Shown: positions 37,294 through 47,681, counted from the first letter of the stretch. The stretch: 64,000 bases of DNA from Massilia sp. CFBP 13721 (GCF_014842025.1 NZ_JACYUY010000003.1:62001-126000); one strand, 5' to 3'. Made by a program: numbers and translations. The notes: generated by a model not told the origin, from the letters alone.

Positions 37294-37462
37294 GTGTGTG
37301 ATTTCCTAATTTTATAGCGTCTCTATTGATCGGCTTTGTTTTACAGTTTTTTAAACCACTTCCATACTGCGCTATCTCACTACATCCTCATTATTTTTGG
37401 CCGAGAGATTAATCGGCCTCAAATTTCGATTGAATTGCGTCCAAACGTTATCTGATCGAAAC

Positions 37463-37492
37463 ATAAAACCATAGCAAAAGTACTAGTGTCAA
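37463..37492 (-). promoter_or_regulatory. Promoter of second Oar-like receptor
   Basis: On the minus strand TTGACA (37492-37487), 18 bases, TTTTAT (37468-37463) with extended TGG. The leader is about 160 bases. The same elements at the same spacing precede the other Oar gene. Confidence 0.6.
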
Positions 37493-37850
37493 CGAACAAC
37501 TGTTTCCGACGTGCATATAAACAACAGAGTTATAAAATTGAGCTAAGAGCAACGAAACATTCTTCCCAAACTGATGCAGTGCAGCGTAAATATGCACCAT
37601 GACATACATATTTCGCACCATAAGAGTGCGCAATTTAAATGTCGTTATTTCACATGATCGTGATCTACTGAAATGAGATCGGGAGTCGATTTATATTGCA
37701 TTGCAATAAAATCGATGAAAATTCACACGCTGCGCCAGCCGGTGGCGTCGATCATGCTGTGGCGCCAGGCCGCTGTCGGGTTAAAATACGCGTTTGCCAG
37801 CTGCTGTCATCGTCGTCTGCGGCACAGTGGCCGCCCTATCCGGAATTCCC
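37493..37850. other. Divergent AT-rich region upstream of Oar receptor and FAD oxidoreductase
   Basis: About 360 bases, AT-rich up to roughly 37720. Near the downstream gene, TAAAAT (37782-37787) is a fair -10 candidate for the oxidoreductase, with no good -35. A short minus-strand frame (37448-37633) overlaps the Oar promoter and has no ribosome site, so I do not call it. Confidence 0.45.
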
Positions 37851-39488
37851 ATGCTGCGAATCAACGAACTCAAACTTCCCCTCGACCACCCCGACCACGC
37901 GCTGCGCGATGCGGTCCTCCAGCGTCTCGGCATCGATGCCATCGACCTGATCGACTTCAACGTCTTCAAGCGCAGCTACGACGCGCGCAAGAAAGCCGCC
38001 ATCGTCCTGATCTATGCCATCGACGTCGAAGTGAAGAACGAGGCCGCGGTGCTGGCGCGCCTGCAGAAGGACCCTACCATCCTCCGTTCGCCCGACACCG
38101 GCTACAAGTTCGTCGATGCCGCCCGTCCGCCGGCCGGCACGCCGCGCCCGGTCGTGGTCGGCACCGGCCCCTGCGGCCTGTTCGTGGCGCTGATCCTGGC
38201 GCAGATGGGTCTCAATCCGCTGGTGCTCGAGCGCGGCAAGGTGGTGCGCGAACGTACCGTCGACACCTTCGGCTTCTGGCGCAAGCGCAAGCTCAATACC
38301 GAGTCGAACGTCCAGTTCGGCGAAGGCGGCGCCGGCACCTTCTCGGACGGCAAGCTCTACAGCCAGGTCAAGGACCCGAAGCACTACGGCCGCAAGGTGC
38401 TGACCGAATTCGTGAAGTCCGGCGCGCCGGAAGAGATCATGTACGTCAGCAAGCCGCACATCGGCACCTTCCGCCTGGTCAAGATGGTGGAACAGATGCG
38501 CGCCGAGATCCTGGCGCTGGGCGGCGAGATCCGTTTTGAAACCCGCGTGGACGACATCGTGGTCAGCGACACCGGTGGCGTGCGCCAGGTGCGCGGCGTG
38601 GTGCTGGCCAATGGCGAGCACATTCCGACCAACCACCTGGTGATGGCGGTCGGCCACAGTGCGCGCGACACCTTCGAGATGCTCTACAACCGCGGCGTGT
38701 ACGTGGAAGCCAAGCCCTTTTCCATCGGCTTTCGCGTCGAGCACCCGCAATCGCTGATCGACGTCTGCCGCTTCGGTCCGAACGCCGGCAACAAGATCCT
38801 CGGCGCGGCCGACTATAAAATCGTGCACCACGCCTCGAATGGCCGTTCGGTGTACAGCTTCTGCATGTGCCCGGGCGGCACCGTGGTTGCCGCTTCCTCC
38901 GAAGAAGGCCGCGTCGTCACCAACGGCATGAGCCAGTATTCGCGCAACGAACGCAATGCCAACAGCGCCATCGTGGTCGGCATCACGCCCGAAGACTATC
39001 CGGGCCACCCGCTGGCCGGCATCGCCTTCCAGCGCGAACTCGAGTCGCGCGCGTTCCTGTTAGGGGGAAGTACCTATGACGCGCCGGGCCAGTTGATGGG
39101 CGATTTCGTGCGCGGCGTGGCCTCGAAAGAATTCGGCTCGGTGATCCCCTCCTTCAAGCCGGCCGTGCACCTGACCGACCTCGCCCCTTCCCTGCCCGAA
39201 TATGCGATCGTCGCCATGCGCGAAGCCTTCGTCGCCTTCGATAAGCAGATCAAAGGCTACTACAAGGAAGACGCGGTGCTGACCGGCGTCGAAACGCGCA
39301 CCTCGTCGCCGATCCGCATCAAGCGCCGCGACGACGACCTGCAAAGCCTGAACACGCGCGGCCTGTTCCCGGCCGGCGAAGGCGCGGGCTACGCCGGCGG
39401 CATCATGTCGGCGGCGATCGACGGCATCCGCGTGGCCGAAGCGGTGGCCCTCGCCATGGGCGTGCCGGTGCCTGCGCTGCAGGACTGA
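37851..39488 (+). CDS. FAD-dependent oxidoreductase (COG2509-type)
   Basis: 545 residues. An N-terminal ferredoxin-like domain (RINELKLPLDHPDHALRDAVL..., about 1-95) is followed by a Rossmann dinucleotide site VVVGTGPCGLFVALILAQMG (about 100-120) and RGKVVRERTVDTFGFW. Near the C-terminus LNTRGLFPAGEGAGYAGGIMSAAIDG is the second FAD contact. This is a widespread family of predicted dehydrogenases without an established substrate, often annotated only as FAD-dependent protein. The ATG at 37851 is chosen because family members start with this short domain. The exporter gene begins 4 bases after its stop, suggesting joint translation. Confidence 0.85.
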   Translation: MLRINELKLPLDHPDHALRDAVLQRLGIDAIDLIDFNVFKRSYDARKKAAIVLIYAIDVEVKNEAAVLARLQKDPTILRSPDTGYKFVDAARPPAGTPRPVVVGTGPCGLFVALILAQMGLNPLVLERGKVVRERTVDTFGFWRKRKLNTESNVQFGEGGAGTFSDGKLYSQVKDPKHYGRKVLTEFVKSGAPEEIMYVSKPHIGTFRLVKMVEQMRAEILALGGEIRFETRVDDIVVSDTGGVRQVRGVVLANGEHIPTNHLVMAVGHSARDTFEMLYNRGVYVEAKPFSIGFRVEHPQSLIDVCRFGPNAGNKILGAADYKIVHHASNGRSVYSFCMCPGGTVVAASSEEGRVVTNGMSQYSRNERNANSAIVVGITPEDYPGHPLAGIAFQRELESRAFLLGGSTYDAPGQLMGDFVRGVASKEFGSVIPSFKPAVHLTDLAPSLPEYAIVAMREAFVAFDKQIKGYYKEDAVLTGVETRTSSPIRIKRRDDDLQSLNTRGLFPAGEGAGYAGGIMSAAIDGIRVAEAVALAMGVPVPALQD

Positions 39489-39492
39489 TCGC

Positions 39493-40362
39493 TTGAGCGC
39501 CCAGGCCCCTGCTCCCGTGACCGGTGCCGGCGTGCTGGCGCCCTTCTTCGCCATCGTCGGCTCGCTCATCTCGGTGAACGTCGGCGCGGCCTATGCCAAG
39601 GGCCTGTTCCCGCTGGTGGGCAGCGCCGGCATCACGGCCACGCGCGTGGGCCTGGCCAGCATCCTGCTGCTGGCCTTCTGGCGTCCCTGGCGCGCACGCC
39701 TGGCGCGCGCGGACGCCATCAACGTCGCCATCTACGGCGTCATGCTCGGCATGATGAACCTGCTGATCTACGCCGCCTTTGCGCGCATCCCGATCGGGGT
39801 GGCCATCGCCATCGAAGTCATCGGTCCGCTGGCGGTGGTGGTGCTGTCCTCGCGCCACGCACGCGACTTCGTCTGGGTCGGCTGCGCCGCCTTCGGCCTG
39901 TGGCTGCTCGCGCCGAGCGCGGGATCGGCTCCGCTCGATCCGCTCGGCGTGGCCGCGGCGCTCGGCGCCGGCTTTTGCTGGGCCATGTACATCGTCTTCG
40001 GCAAGCGCGTCTCGACCCTGCGCGGCGGCCACGTGGTCGCCTGGGGCATGCTGGCGGCCGCGCTGTGCACGGTGCCGGTCGGGATCGCCCAGGCCGGCGC
40101 CGCGCTGTTCGCGCCGCAGGTGCTGGTCGGCGGCCTGGTGGTGGCCCTGCTGTCGTCGATCCTGCCCTATTCGCTGGAAATGATGGCGCTGTCGCGCCTG
40201 CCGCGGCGCGTGTTCGGCATCCTGGTCAGCGCCGGGCCCGCGGTGGGCGCGCTGGCGGGTTTTTTCGTGCTCGGCGAAATCCTGAGCACGACGCAGTGGC
40301 TGGCGATCGGGATGATCGTGGTCGCCACGGCGGGCAGCGCGGCGACGGCGGGGCGCAGTTAA
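39493..40362 (+). CDS. EamA/RhtA-type exporter
   Basis: 289 residues with about ten predicted membrane helices in two EamA repeats (VNVGAAYAKGLFPLVGSAGITATRVGLASILLL; AALGAGFCWAMYIVFGKRVS). The sequence is closest in style to RhtA, the threonine/homoserine exporter of the inner membrane, as in LIYAAFARIPIGVAIAIEVIGPL. The substrate is inferred from that resemblance only. The start codon is TTG, with AGGA 10 bases upstream inside the end of the preceding gene. It is convergent with corA, leaving one base between the stop codons. Confidence 0.85.
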   Translation: MSAQAPAPVTGAGVLAPFFAIVGSLISVNVGAAYAKGLFPLVGSAGITATRVGLASILLLAFWRPWRARLARADAINVAIYGVMLGMMNLLIYAAFARIPIGVAIAIEVIGPLAVVVLSSRHARDFVWVGCAAFGLWLLAPSAGSAPLDPLGVAAALGAGFCWAMYIVFGKRVSTLRGGHVVAWGMLAAALCTVPVGIAQAGAALFAPQVLVGGLVVALLSSILPYSLEMMALSRLPRRVFGILVSAGPAVGALAGFFVLGEILSTTQWLAIGMIVVATAGSAATAGRS

Positions 40363-40363
40363 G

Positions 40364-41335
40364 CTATAACCAGCCCGATTTCTTGAATCGATAATATAAA
40401 TAGCCGCAGACGGCGCACATGATGAATACCGCCGTCGGATAGCCATACTTCCATTTCAGCTCCGGCATGAATTCGAAATTCATGCCCCAGACGCCGGCAA
40501 ACGCGGTGAATACCGCAAAGATCGCGGCATAGGCGGCGAGCTTTTTATTGATGTCGTTTTCCTCGATGGTGACCATCGACAGCGTTACCTGGATCGCGGT
40601 GGCGATGGTGTCGCGGATGGTATCGAGGCGGCCCGCAATGCGCAGCAAATGGTCGTGGATATCGCGGAAATACGCTTGCGTATGCTCGGCCAGGGCGGGC
40701 ACGCGCCCGCCATGCAGGCGCCCGACCGCATCCATCAGCGGAATGACCGCGTGGCGCAGCACCAGCGTATTGCTTTTCAAATCGTAGAGGCGCTCGATGT
40801 TGTCGCGCTGGGCGCCCTGGCCGCCGAAGATGCGGTCCTCGATCGACTCGAGATCGGATTCGAGTTTATCGACCACCGGGAAATAGCGGTCGACGACGGC
40901 GTCCATCAGCGCATACAGCACGAAGCCGGACCCCATTTTCAGCAAGCGCGGCTCGCGCTCGGCGCGCGCGCGCACGCCCAGGAAACCCTGGGCCGAATCG
41001 CGCCGCACCGACAGCACGTAGTTCGGGCCGGCGAAGATCGCCACTTCGCCCGAGCACAGCTCGTCGCCGCTCAGGTTGACGGTATGGACGACGGTGAACA
41101 GCGAGTCGCCGTCGTATTCCTCGAGCTTGGGGCGCTGGTGGCCGCGCGAGGCATCTTCGATCGCCAGTTCGTGCAGGCCGAATTCCTCCTGCATCTTGAG
41201 CAGTTCGGCCGCATCCGGATCGCGCAGCGCGACCCAGACGAAGCAGTCGGGTTGTTTCAGGTACTCGCTGATATCCTCGACCGGGATATCGGACAGTTTC
41301 TTGCCTTCCTGGTAGGCGACGCAGTTGATCAGCAT
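40364..41335 (-). CDS. corA: Magnesium/cobalt transporter CorA
   Basis: 323 residues. A large cytoplasmic domain rich in acidic and helical sequence is followed by two C-terminal membrane helices. The signature GMN is in AGVWGMNFEFMPELKWKYG, with MPEL in the loop that gates the pore. CorA proteins are pentameric channels for Mg2+ entry through the inner membrane. The ATG at 41335 lacks a strong ribosome site. It lies 53 bases downstream of ntrC on the same strand, so it may be read through from the ntr operon. Confidence 0.93.
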   Translation of the reverse strand: MLINCVAYQEGKKLSDIPVEDISEYLKQPDCFVWVALRDPDAAELLKMQEEFGLHELAIEDASRGHQRPKLEEYDGDSLFTVVHTVNLSGDELCSGEVAIFAGPNYVLSVRRDSAQGFLGVRARAEREPRLLKMGSGFVLYALMDAVVDRYFPVVDKLESDLESIEDRIFGGQGAQRDNIERLYDLKSNTLVLRHAVIPLMDAVGRLHGGRVPALAEHTQAYFRDIHDHLLRIAGRLDTIRDTIATAIQVTLSMVTIEENDINKKLAAYAAIFAVFTAFAGVWGMNFEFMPELKWKYGYPTAVFIMCAVCGYLYYRFKKSGWL

Positions 41336-41388
41336 GGGTGCAATGGATGGGACAACGATACCAGAGCTTACACCATGTGGCTCCTGCC

Positions 41389-42852
<1,464 letters not shown>

Positions 42853-42913
42853 GTAGGTCGTGCTTTCCGCAGTAGATTCGTCTTGGACCCGGCGGCGGAA
42901 ACACGGCCGCTTC

Positions 42914-44005
42914 TTATGGAAGCGGCAGCAGGATCCGGAAATCCGTCAGTCCAGGCCGGCTTTCGCACTCGATCATGCCCAGGTGCTGCTGCACGAAGGT
43001 TTGCGCCAGCGTCAGCCCCAGGCCGCTGCCGCCATCCCTGCCCGACACCAGCGGGTAGAAGATACGGTCGCGGATCTCCGGTGCGATGCCCGGTCCATTG
43101 TCGATGATATGCAAGTCTAATGCCAGCCCGTAACGGACCTTCGCCAGCGTGACCTGGCGCGCCACGCGGGTGCGCAAGACGATCTCGGCGTCGCCCGCCG
43201 CAATGCGGCTGGACAGCGCCTGGGCGGCATTGTGGACGATGTTCAGGACCGTCTGGATCAGCTGTTCCTTGTCGCCCCTGAACTCGGGAATCGAGGCATC
43301 GTAGTCGCGCCGGATGCTCAGGCCGTTGGGGAATTCGGCCAGCACCAGCGAACGCACGCGCTCGCACACTTCGTGGATGTTGACGTCGCCGACGATATGC
43401 GGTTTGCGGTGCGGCGCCAGCAGGCGGTCGACCAGGGTTTGCAGGCGGTCGGCTTCCTTGATGATGACCTGCGTGTACTCTTTCAGCTCGCCGAGGTGCA
43501 GCGGCGGCAGTTCGAGCTCCAGCAGTTGCGCCGCGCCGCGGATGCCGCCCAGCGGGTTCTTGATCTCGTGCGCGAGATTCCTGATCAGTTCCTTGTTGGC
43601 CTGGCTCTGGTCGAGGAAGCGCTCCTCGCGGTCGAGCTTCAGTTGCTGGACGTTTTCGCGCAGCTCCATCAGGACTTCGCCGTTGTCGAGCGCGCTGGCG
43701 ATCGAGTGCACGTGCAGGACTTCGCGGCCGGGCCGCTCCAATGCCAGGTCCTGGCGCAGGTCGGCGTACTGGTGGGCGCGGGTCTGTTCGCACAGGGCGG
43801 CCAGTTCGTCGCCGTTGGAAAACAGCGCGGCCAGGGTCTGGCGCGACAGCGATTTGAGGGAGGCGTCGAGCATGTTCTCGGCCGCCGGATTGGCATAGCG
43901 CACGCGGTCGTGCGCGTCGACCAGCAGCACGCTGGAAGCCAGCAGTTCCAGGCCGGCGAAGCGGCCCGGCTGCGGTGGATGCTCGGGCGGGTTCATCGTA
44001 CTCAT
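42914..44005 (-). CDS. ntrB: Nitrogen regulation sensor kinase NtrB
   Basis: 363 residues. An N-terminal PAS domain (about 20-120, VLLVDAHDRVRYANPAAENML) precedes the dimerisation/phosphorylation helix with H146 in RNLAHEIKNPLGGIRGAAQLLE-like sequence. The kinase ATPase domain has the N box (VLNIVHNAAQAL), G1 (DNGPGI) and G2 (GSGLGL). There is no membrane segment, as expected for the soluble NtrB that senses nitrogen through PII. The start overlaps the stop of the DUF4124 gene by ATGA, so translation is coupled. Confidence 0.96.
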   Translation of the reverse strand: MSTMNPPEHPPQPGRFAGLELLASSVLLVDAHDRVRYANPAAENMLDASLKSLSRQTLAALFSNGDELAALCEQTRAHQYADLRQDLALERPGREVLHVHSIASALDNGEVLMELRENVQQLKLDREERFLDQSQANKELIRNLAHEIKNPLGGIRGAAQLLELELPPLHLGELKEYTQVIIKEADRLQTLVDRLLAPHRKPHIVGDVNIHEVCERVRSLVLAEFPNGLSIRRDYDASIPEFRGDKEQLIQTVLNIVHNAAQALSSRIAAGDAEIVLRTRVARQVTLAKVRYGLALDLHIIDNGPGIAPEIRDRIFYPLVSGRDGGSGLGLTLAQTFVQQHLGMIECESRPGLTDFRILLPLP

Positions 44006-44523
44006 TTTATATTGGCGATCTCGCGCCGCAGCGCTTCGATATTGCGTTCGGTGCGGCTGATGTCGTCGCGCATGCCGGCCACGCGTTCCTGGTACTTGGC
44101 GTAGTTGCGCTCATTGCCCTGGCGTTCCGGCTCGCCGTTGTTGAAGCTCTGGCGCAGGCCGGCCAGTTTGGCTTCTTCGGCGCGCAACTCTTCGTTCAGG
44201 ATGCCGCGGCGGTCGTCGTCGCGGACGCGCTGCTGCGAGGTGTCCACGCGCGGGAAATTCGAGGGACTCGGCGTGCTCGCCGCAGGTGCCGCTGCCTGAT
44301 TACTCGCACGCGGCGCGACCGGCGCCGGGCCACGGCGTTCCGGCGGCGCCGGGATATAGCCGGGCAGGTCGAGCGCCTTGCAGCCCTTCTTGCCGGTATC
44401 GGTGAACTCGACGCGCCCTTGCGCATCGACGCATTTGTAGACGGTGGTCTGGGCCTCGGCCGCGCCGCTGAACAGCACGCCGGCAGCCAAGGCAAAACGG
44501 GTCACACTGGTAGTCATTCGCAT
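44002..44523 (-). CDS. DUF4124 domain protein of the gln-ntr cluster
   Basis: 173 residues. A signal peptide (MRMTTSVTRFALAAGVLFSGAAEAQ) leads to a DUF4124 motif (TTVYKCVDAQGRVEFTDTGKKGC, two Cys), a Pro/Ala-rich linker, and a charged C-terminal coiled coil (about residues 110-173, EELRAEEAKLAGLRQ...TERNIEALRREI). It is probably a periplasmic protein. Its place between glnA and ntrB is common in related bacteria, but its function is unknown. The ATG at 44523 is preferred to the one 6 bases later, since both precede the same signal peptide. Its end overlaps ntrB. Confidence 0.85.
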   Translation of the reverse strand: MRMTTSVTRFALAAGVLFSGAAEAQTTVYKCVDAQGRVEFTDTGKKGCKALDLPGYIPAPPERRGPAPVAPRASNQAAAPAASTPSPSNFPRVDTSQQRVRDDDRRGILNEELRAEEAKLAGLRQSFNNGEPERQGNERNYAKYQERVAGMRDDISRTERNIEALRREIANIK

Positions 44524-44580
44524 CGGTAGCAGCGGCACGGCGGGCGTGCAGTATAAAGGTGAGCCGAATATACCGCATCC

Positions 44581-44620
44581 ATAAAAAAACGCGGGGAAAG
44601 CCACCGGCCTTCCCCGCGTT
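44581..44620 (-). terminator. Intrinsic terminator after glnA
   Basis: The stem AACGCGGGGAA / TTCCCCGCGTT with an 11-base loop runs into seven T on the minus strand. It separates glnA from the DUF4124-ntrB-ntrC genes, so ntrBC expression needs read-through or another promoter. Confidence 0.85.
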
Positions 44621-44673
44621 TGTTACCTGCGCTTACAGCTTTTGATGCCGTGGCGCAACGGATTTACAAAGGA

Positions 44674-46089
44674 TTACGACGAGTAGTACATGTCGAATTC
44701 GAGCGGGTGCGGGGTCATGCGCATGCGCTGGACTTCGCCCATTTTCAGTTCCAGGTAGGCGTCGATCATGGCGTCGCTGAACACACCGCCGCGGGTCAGG
44801 AACTCGCGGTCCTTGTCCAGCGCTTCCAGGGCTTCCTCGAGCGAAGCGCAGACGGTCGGGATCAGCTTGTCTTCTTCCGGCGGCAGGTGGTACAGGTCCT
44901 TCGAGGCCGCTTCGCCCGGATGGATCTTGTTCTGGATGCCGTCCAGGCCGGCCATCAGCAGCGCCGAGAAGCACAGGTAGACGTTGGCCAGCGGGTCCGG
45001 GAAGCGCACTTCGATGCGGCGGCCCTTCGGATTGGCGACGTGCGGGATGCGGATCGAAGCCGAACGGTTCTTGGCCGAATACGCCAGTTTCACCGGTGCT
45101 TCGTAGCCAGGCACCAGGCGCTTGTACGAGTTGGTGCCCGGGTTGGTGATCGCGTTCAGTGCCTTGGCGTGCTTGATGATGCCGCCGATGTAGAACAGCG
45201 CCGTTTCCGACAGGCCGGCATAGCCGTCGCCCGCGAACAGGTTCTTGCCGTCTTTCCAGATCGACTGGTGCACGTGCATGCCCGAGCCGTTGTCGCCGTT
45301 GATCGGCTTCGGCATGAAGGTGGCGGTCTTGCCGTAGCTGTGGGCGACGTTCCAGACCACGTATTTCAGGTTCTGGGTCCAGTCGGCGCGCTCGACCAGG
45401 GTCGAGAAGCGGGTACCGATTTCGTTCTGGCCGGCGCCGGCCACTTCGTGGTGATGCACTTCGACCGGGATGCCGAGCGATTCGAGGATCAGGCACATTT
45501 CCGAGCGCATGTCCTGGAAGCTGTCGACCGGCGGCACAGGGAAGTAGCCGCCCTTGACGGTCGGACGGTGGCCGCTGTTGCCTCCTTCGGTTTTCGCGTC
45601 GGTCGACCACGAAGCTTCGTCCGAATCGATTTTCACGAAGCAGCCCGACATGTCGACTTTCCAGCGGATCGAATCGAAGATGAAGAATTCAGGCTCCGGA
45701 CCGAAGAAGGCGGTGTCGCCCAGGCCGGTCGACTTCAGGTACGCCTCGGCGCGCTTGGCGATCGAGCGCGGATCGCGGTCGTAGCCCTTGCCGTCCGACG
45801 GTTCGATCACGTCGCACTGCATGAAGATCGTCGTTTCTTCCATAAACGGATCGATGTTGGCGGTGGACGGGTCCGGCATCAGGAGCATGTCCGATGCTTC
45901 GATACCCTTCCAGCCGGCGATCGACGAGCCGTCGAACGCGTGGCCCGACTCGAATTTGTCGAGGTCGAAGTGCGACACAGGAACGGTGACGTGCTGCTCT
46001 TTACCGCGGGTATCCGCGAAGCGGAAATCCACGAACTTGACTTCGTTGTCCTTCACCATCTGCATCACATCTGCGGCGGTCTTTGCCAT
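44674..46089 (-). CDS. glnA: Glutamine synthetase, type I
   Basis: 471 residues, typical GSI-beta. Converts glutamate, ammonia and ATP to glutamine as a cytosolic dodecamer. Visible motifs are FDGSSIAGW (near 50), PEPEFFIFD, the ATP-binding stretch [22 protein letters not shown] (from about 263), NRSASIRIP, and the adenylylation tyrosine in [11 protein letters not shown] (near 400). GlnE (16434-19172) would modify that tyrosine. AGGAG precedes the ATG at 46089. A sigma-54 promoter at 46182-46197 and two NtrC boxes farther upstream place it under NtrC control. Confidence 0.98.
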   Translation of the reverse strand: MAKTAADVMQMVKDNEVKFVDFRFADTRGKEQHVTVPVSHFDLDKFESGHAFDGSSIAGWKGIEASDMLLMPDPSTANIDPFMEETTIFMQCDVIEPSDGKGYDRDPRSIAKRAEAYLKSTGLGDTAFFGPEPEFFIFDSIRWKVDMSGCFVKIDSDEASWSTDAKTEGGNSGHRPTVKGGYFPVPPVDSFQDMRSEMCLILESLGIPVEVHHHEVAGAGQNEIGTRFSTLVERADWTQNLKYVVWNVAHSYGKTATFMPKPINGDNGSGMHVHQSIWKDGKNLFAGDGYAGLSETALFYIGGIIKHAKALNAITNPGTNSYKRLVPGYEAPVKLAYSAKNRSASIRIPHVANPKGRRIEVRFPDPLANVYLCFSALLMAGLDGIQNKIHPGEAASKDLYHLPPEEDKLIPTVCASLEEALEALDKDREFLTRGGVFSDAMIDAYLELKMGEVQRMRMTPHPLEFDMYYSS

Positions 46090-46181
46090 GCGGTTTCTCC
46101 TGAATGAAATTGGGGTGTCGCCAGACGGGCGAGGTCCTTATGGACCGGTCAGCCTGCCTGCAACATGCTCGCAGGAATATA

Positions 46182-46197
46182 TGCAGGAACCATGCCA
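46182..46197 (-). promoter_or_regulatory. Sigma-54 promoter of glnA
   Basis: On the minus strand TGGCATGGTTCCTGCA carries the invariant GG and GC exactly 12 bases apart, as in the sigma-54 consensus TGGCAC-N5-TTGCA. The start would be near 46170, giving a leader of about 80 bases. Confidence 0.75.
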
Positions 46198-46306
46198 GCG
46201 TTTCCAGCATGAAGAAATGCATAATCCTTCTATGGAACGCGGGGAGTTTAACCATAAAATCAGGAGCAAGCCGGAAATATCCAACCGTGCAGCCCTGCTC
46301 ATCATT

Positions 46307-46323
46307 TGCACCATTGTGGTGCA
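46307..46323. promoter_or_regulatory. NtrC binding site 1 upstream of glnA
   Basis: TGCACCATTGTGGTGCA matches the NtrC consensus (TGCAC-N7-GTGCA) with perfect arms. It lies about 145 bases upstream of the predicted sigma-54 start. Confidence 0.8.
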
Positions 46324-46335
46324 AAGCAGTATGAG

Positions 46336-46352
46336 CGCACCATTTTGATGCA
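46336..46352. promoter_or_regulatory. NtrC binding site 2 upstream of glnA
   Basis: CGCACCATTTTGATGCA has one mismatch per arm to the consensus and lies 29 bases (centre to centre) from site 1, close to three helical turns. Paired sites are usual for an NtrC enhancer. The sites also lie close upstream of the divergent rhodanese gene. Confidence 0.65.
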
Positions 46353-46409
46353 CCGTGCACCGTTTCGGCAAGCGTGCGCCGGTACGGTGCAGAACTCACA
46401 AGGACAGCG

Positions 46410-46868
46410 ATGAAGACAAGCAAGGAGATCCTCGACGCCGCACGCGAGCGCGCCCCCGGCCAGCCCTATGCCGGTGCGGTCACGCCCGACGAAGCCTACA
46501 TGCTGCTGCAGGCGGCGCCCAACGTGAAACTGGTCGACGTGCGCACCAATGCCGAGCGCGACTGGGTCGGCCGCGTGATGGTGCCGGAAGGCCAGCACCT
46601 GGCGGTCGAATGGGCGACTTACCCGGGCGGTCAGCCGAATCCTCAATTCGGTGCGCAACTCGAAGGCGCGGCCGGCAAGGACGAGATCCTGCTGTTCCTG
46701 TGCCGCTCGGGCGTGCGTTCGCGCCACAGCGCGCGCGTCGCGACCGAGCTCGGCTATGCCAATGCTTACGACATCCTGGAAGGGTTCGAAGGCGACAAGG
46801 ATGGCGAAGGCCACCGCAAGACGATCGGCGGCTGGTGCAAGGCGGGCTTGCCCTGGGTCGGGGCATGA
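46410..46868 (+). CDS. Rhodanese-like sulfurtransferase domain protein
   Basis: 152 residues with a single rhodanese domain. The fold motifs LVDVRTNAERDWVGRV and the active-site loop LFLCRSGVRS with C98 are intact, so a persulfide could be formed. The segment WATYPGGQPNPQFGAQLE is characteristic of a small family of cytosolic single-domain rhodaneses. The ATG at 46410 follows AAGGA; the frame is open 36 bases farther upstream without a ribosome site. It is divergent from glnA and close to the NtrC boxes. The next gene overlaps its stop by 4 bases. Confidence 0.88.
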   Translation: MKTSKEILDAARERAPGQPYAGAVTPDEAYMLLQAAPNVKLVDVRTNAERDWVGRVMVPEGQHLAVEWATYPGGQPNPQFGAQLEGAAGKDEILLFLCRSGVRSRHSARVATELGYANAYDILEGFEGDKDGEGHRKTIGGWCKAGLPWVGA

Positions 46869-47671
46869 TGAACGGGCCCGCGCTCCTGATGGACGCACAG
46901 CGCCTGATGTTCCGGCGCCGTTACGCCGAAGCATTCGCGCTTGTCAGCCGGCTCTACGCGCACGCGCAGGAACCCGCGGATTCCCCCGGCCGTTCGGCGC
47001 TGGACCGCGCGTTGTACTTATGGGGAGAACTAGCCGGGCACCACGCACCGGCGCACGCCGCGCTGGCCCGGGTGCGCGACGATCTTGCCGCCATCCTGCG
47101 CACCGGCCCGCCGGACCGGACGCTGCTCCGGCGGGTCGCCACGCTGGACGCCAGCCTGGGCGAGGCGGCGCATACGCGCACGCTGTTCCTGGAATTGACC
47201 GAGCACGACACGGCCCTGGCAGCGATGTATGCGCATGCGGTGTTGCCGGCCCTGATCGCCGTCGGCGACTTCGCACTGGCGGAACGCTTGTTGTCCGATC
47301 CCGAGCAGGTGGTGCACGACGAGAGCGCGTTCCTGAACCGGGAATTCGCCAGTCGCCGCATGCGCGCTTACACCAGGGCGCCCCGGATCGCGGCGAGCAT
47401 CCATAACTATGCCGCCGAAATCAGGAAAGTCCTGCGCGTGCTCGAAGGCCGCGGCCGCATCGACGATGCGCGCCGCCTCCATACGATGGCCATCGACGCG
47501 ATCCCGGCAACCACGCTCCGGCGCGCGGTGCGCACTGCCCTGCAGCCCGGCGCCCAACCCTGGTATGCACGCGGCCGGCCAGAGCTGCACAAGAAGCGAA
47601 CGAAGGAGCGGCTGCGGCATCGCCGGCTACTGGCGAAAGGGGCGCGCGGGCTGGCGCCGGCGGTAGTATGA
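46865..47671 (+). CDS. Protein of unknown function, translationally coupled to rhodanese
   Basis: 268 residues; I do not recognise the family. It starts with ATGATG overlapping the rhodanese stop. The sequence is Ala/Arg/Leu-rich and looks all-helical, with short repeats such as AEAFALVSRLYAHAQ, ALYLWGELAGHHAPAHAALARVRDDL and ALAAMYAHAVLPALIAVGDFALAERLL that resemble tetratricopeptide-like helical pairs. The C-terminus (from about 235) is very basic (RPELHKKRTKERLRHRRLLAK). There is no signal peptide or membrane helix, so it is probably cytoplasmic. It could be a helical adaptor, but no function can be assigned. A REP cluster follows its stop. Confidence 0.7.
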   Translation: MMNGPALLMDAQRLMFRRRYAEAFALVSRLYAHAQEPADSPGRSALDRALYLWGELAGHHAPAHAALARVRDDLAAILRTGPPDRTLLRRVATLDASLGEAAHTRTLFLELTEHDTALAAMYAHAVLPALIAVGDFALAERLLSDPEQVVHDESAFLNREFASRRMRAYTRAPRIAASIHNYAAEIRKVLRVLEGRGRIDDARRLHTMAIDAIPATTLRRAVRTALQPGAQPWYARGRPELHKKRTKERLRHRRLLAKGARGLAPAVV

Positions 47672-47681
47672 AGATCAGACC

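Noticed and set aside
37448-37633. A 61-codon minus-strand frame with a hydrophobic look
   Set aside because: It lies across the second Oar promoter in an AT-rich region where hydrophobic codons are expected by chance; no ribosome site.
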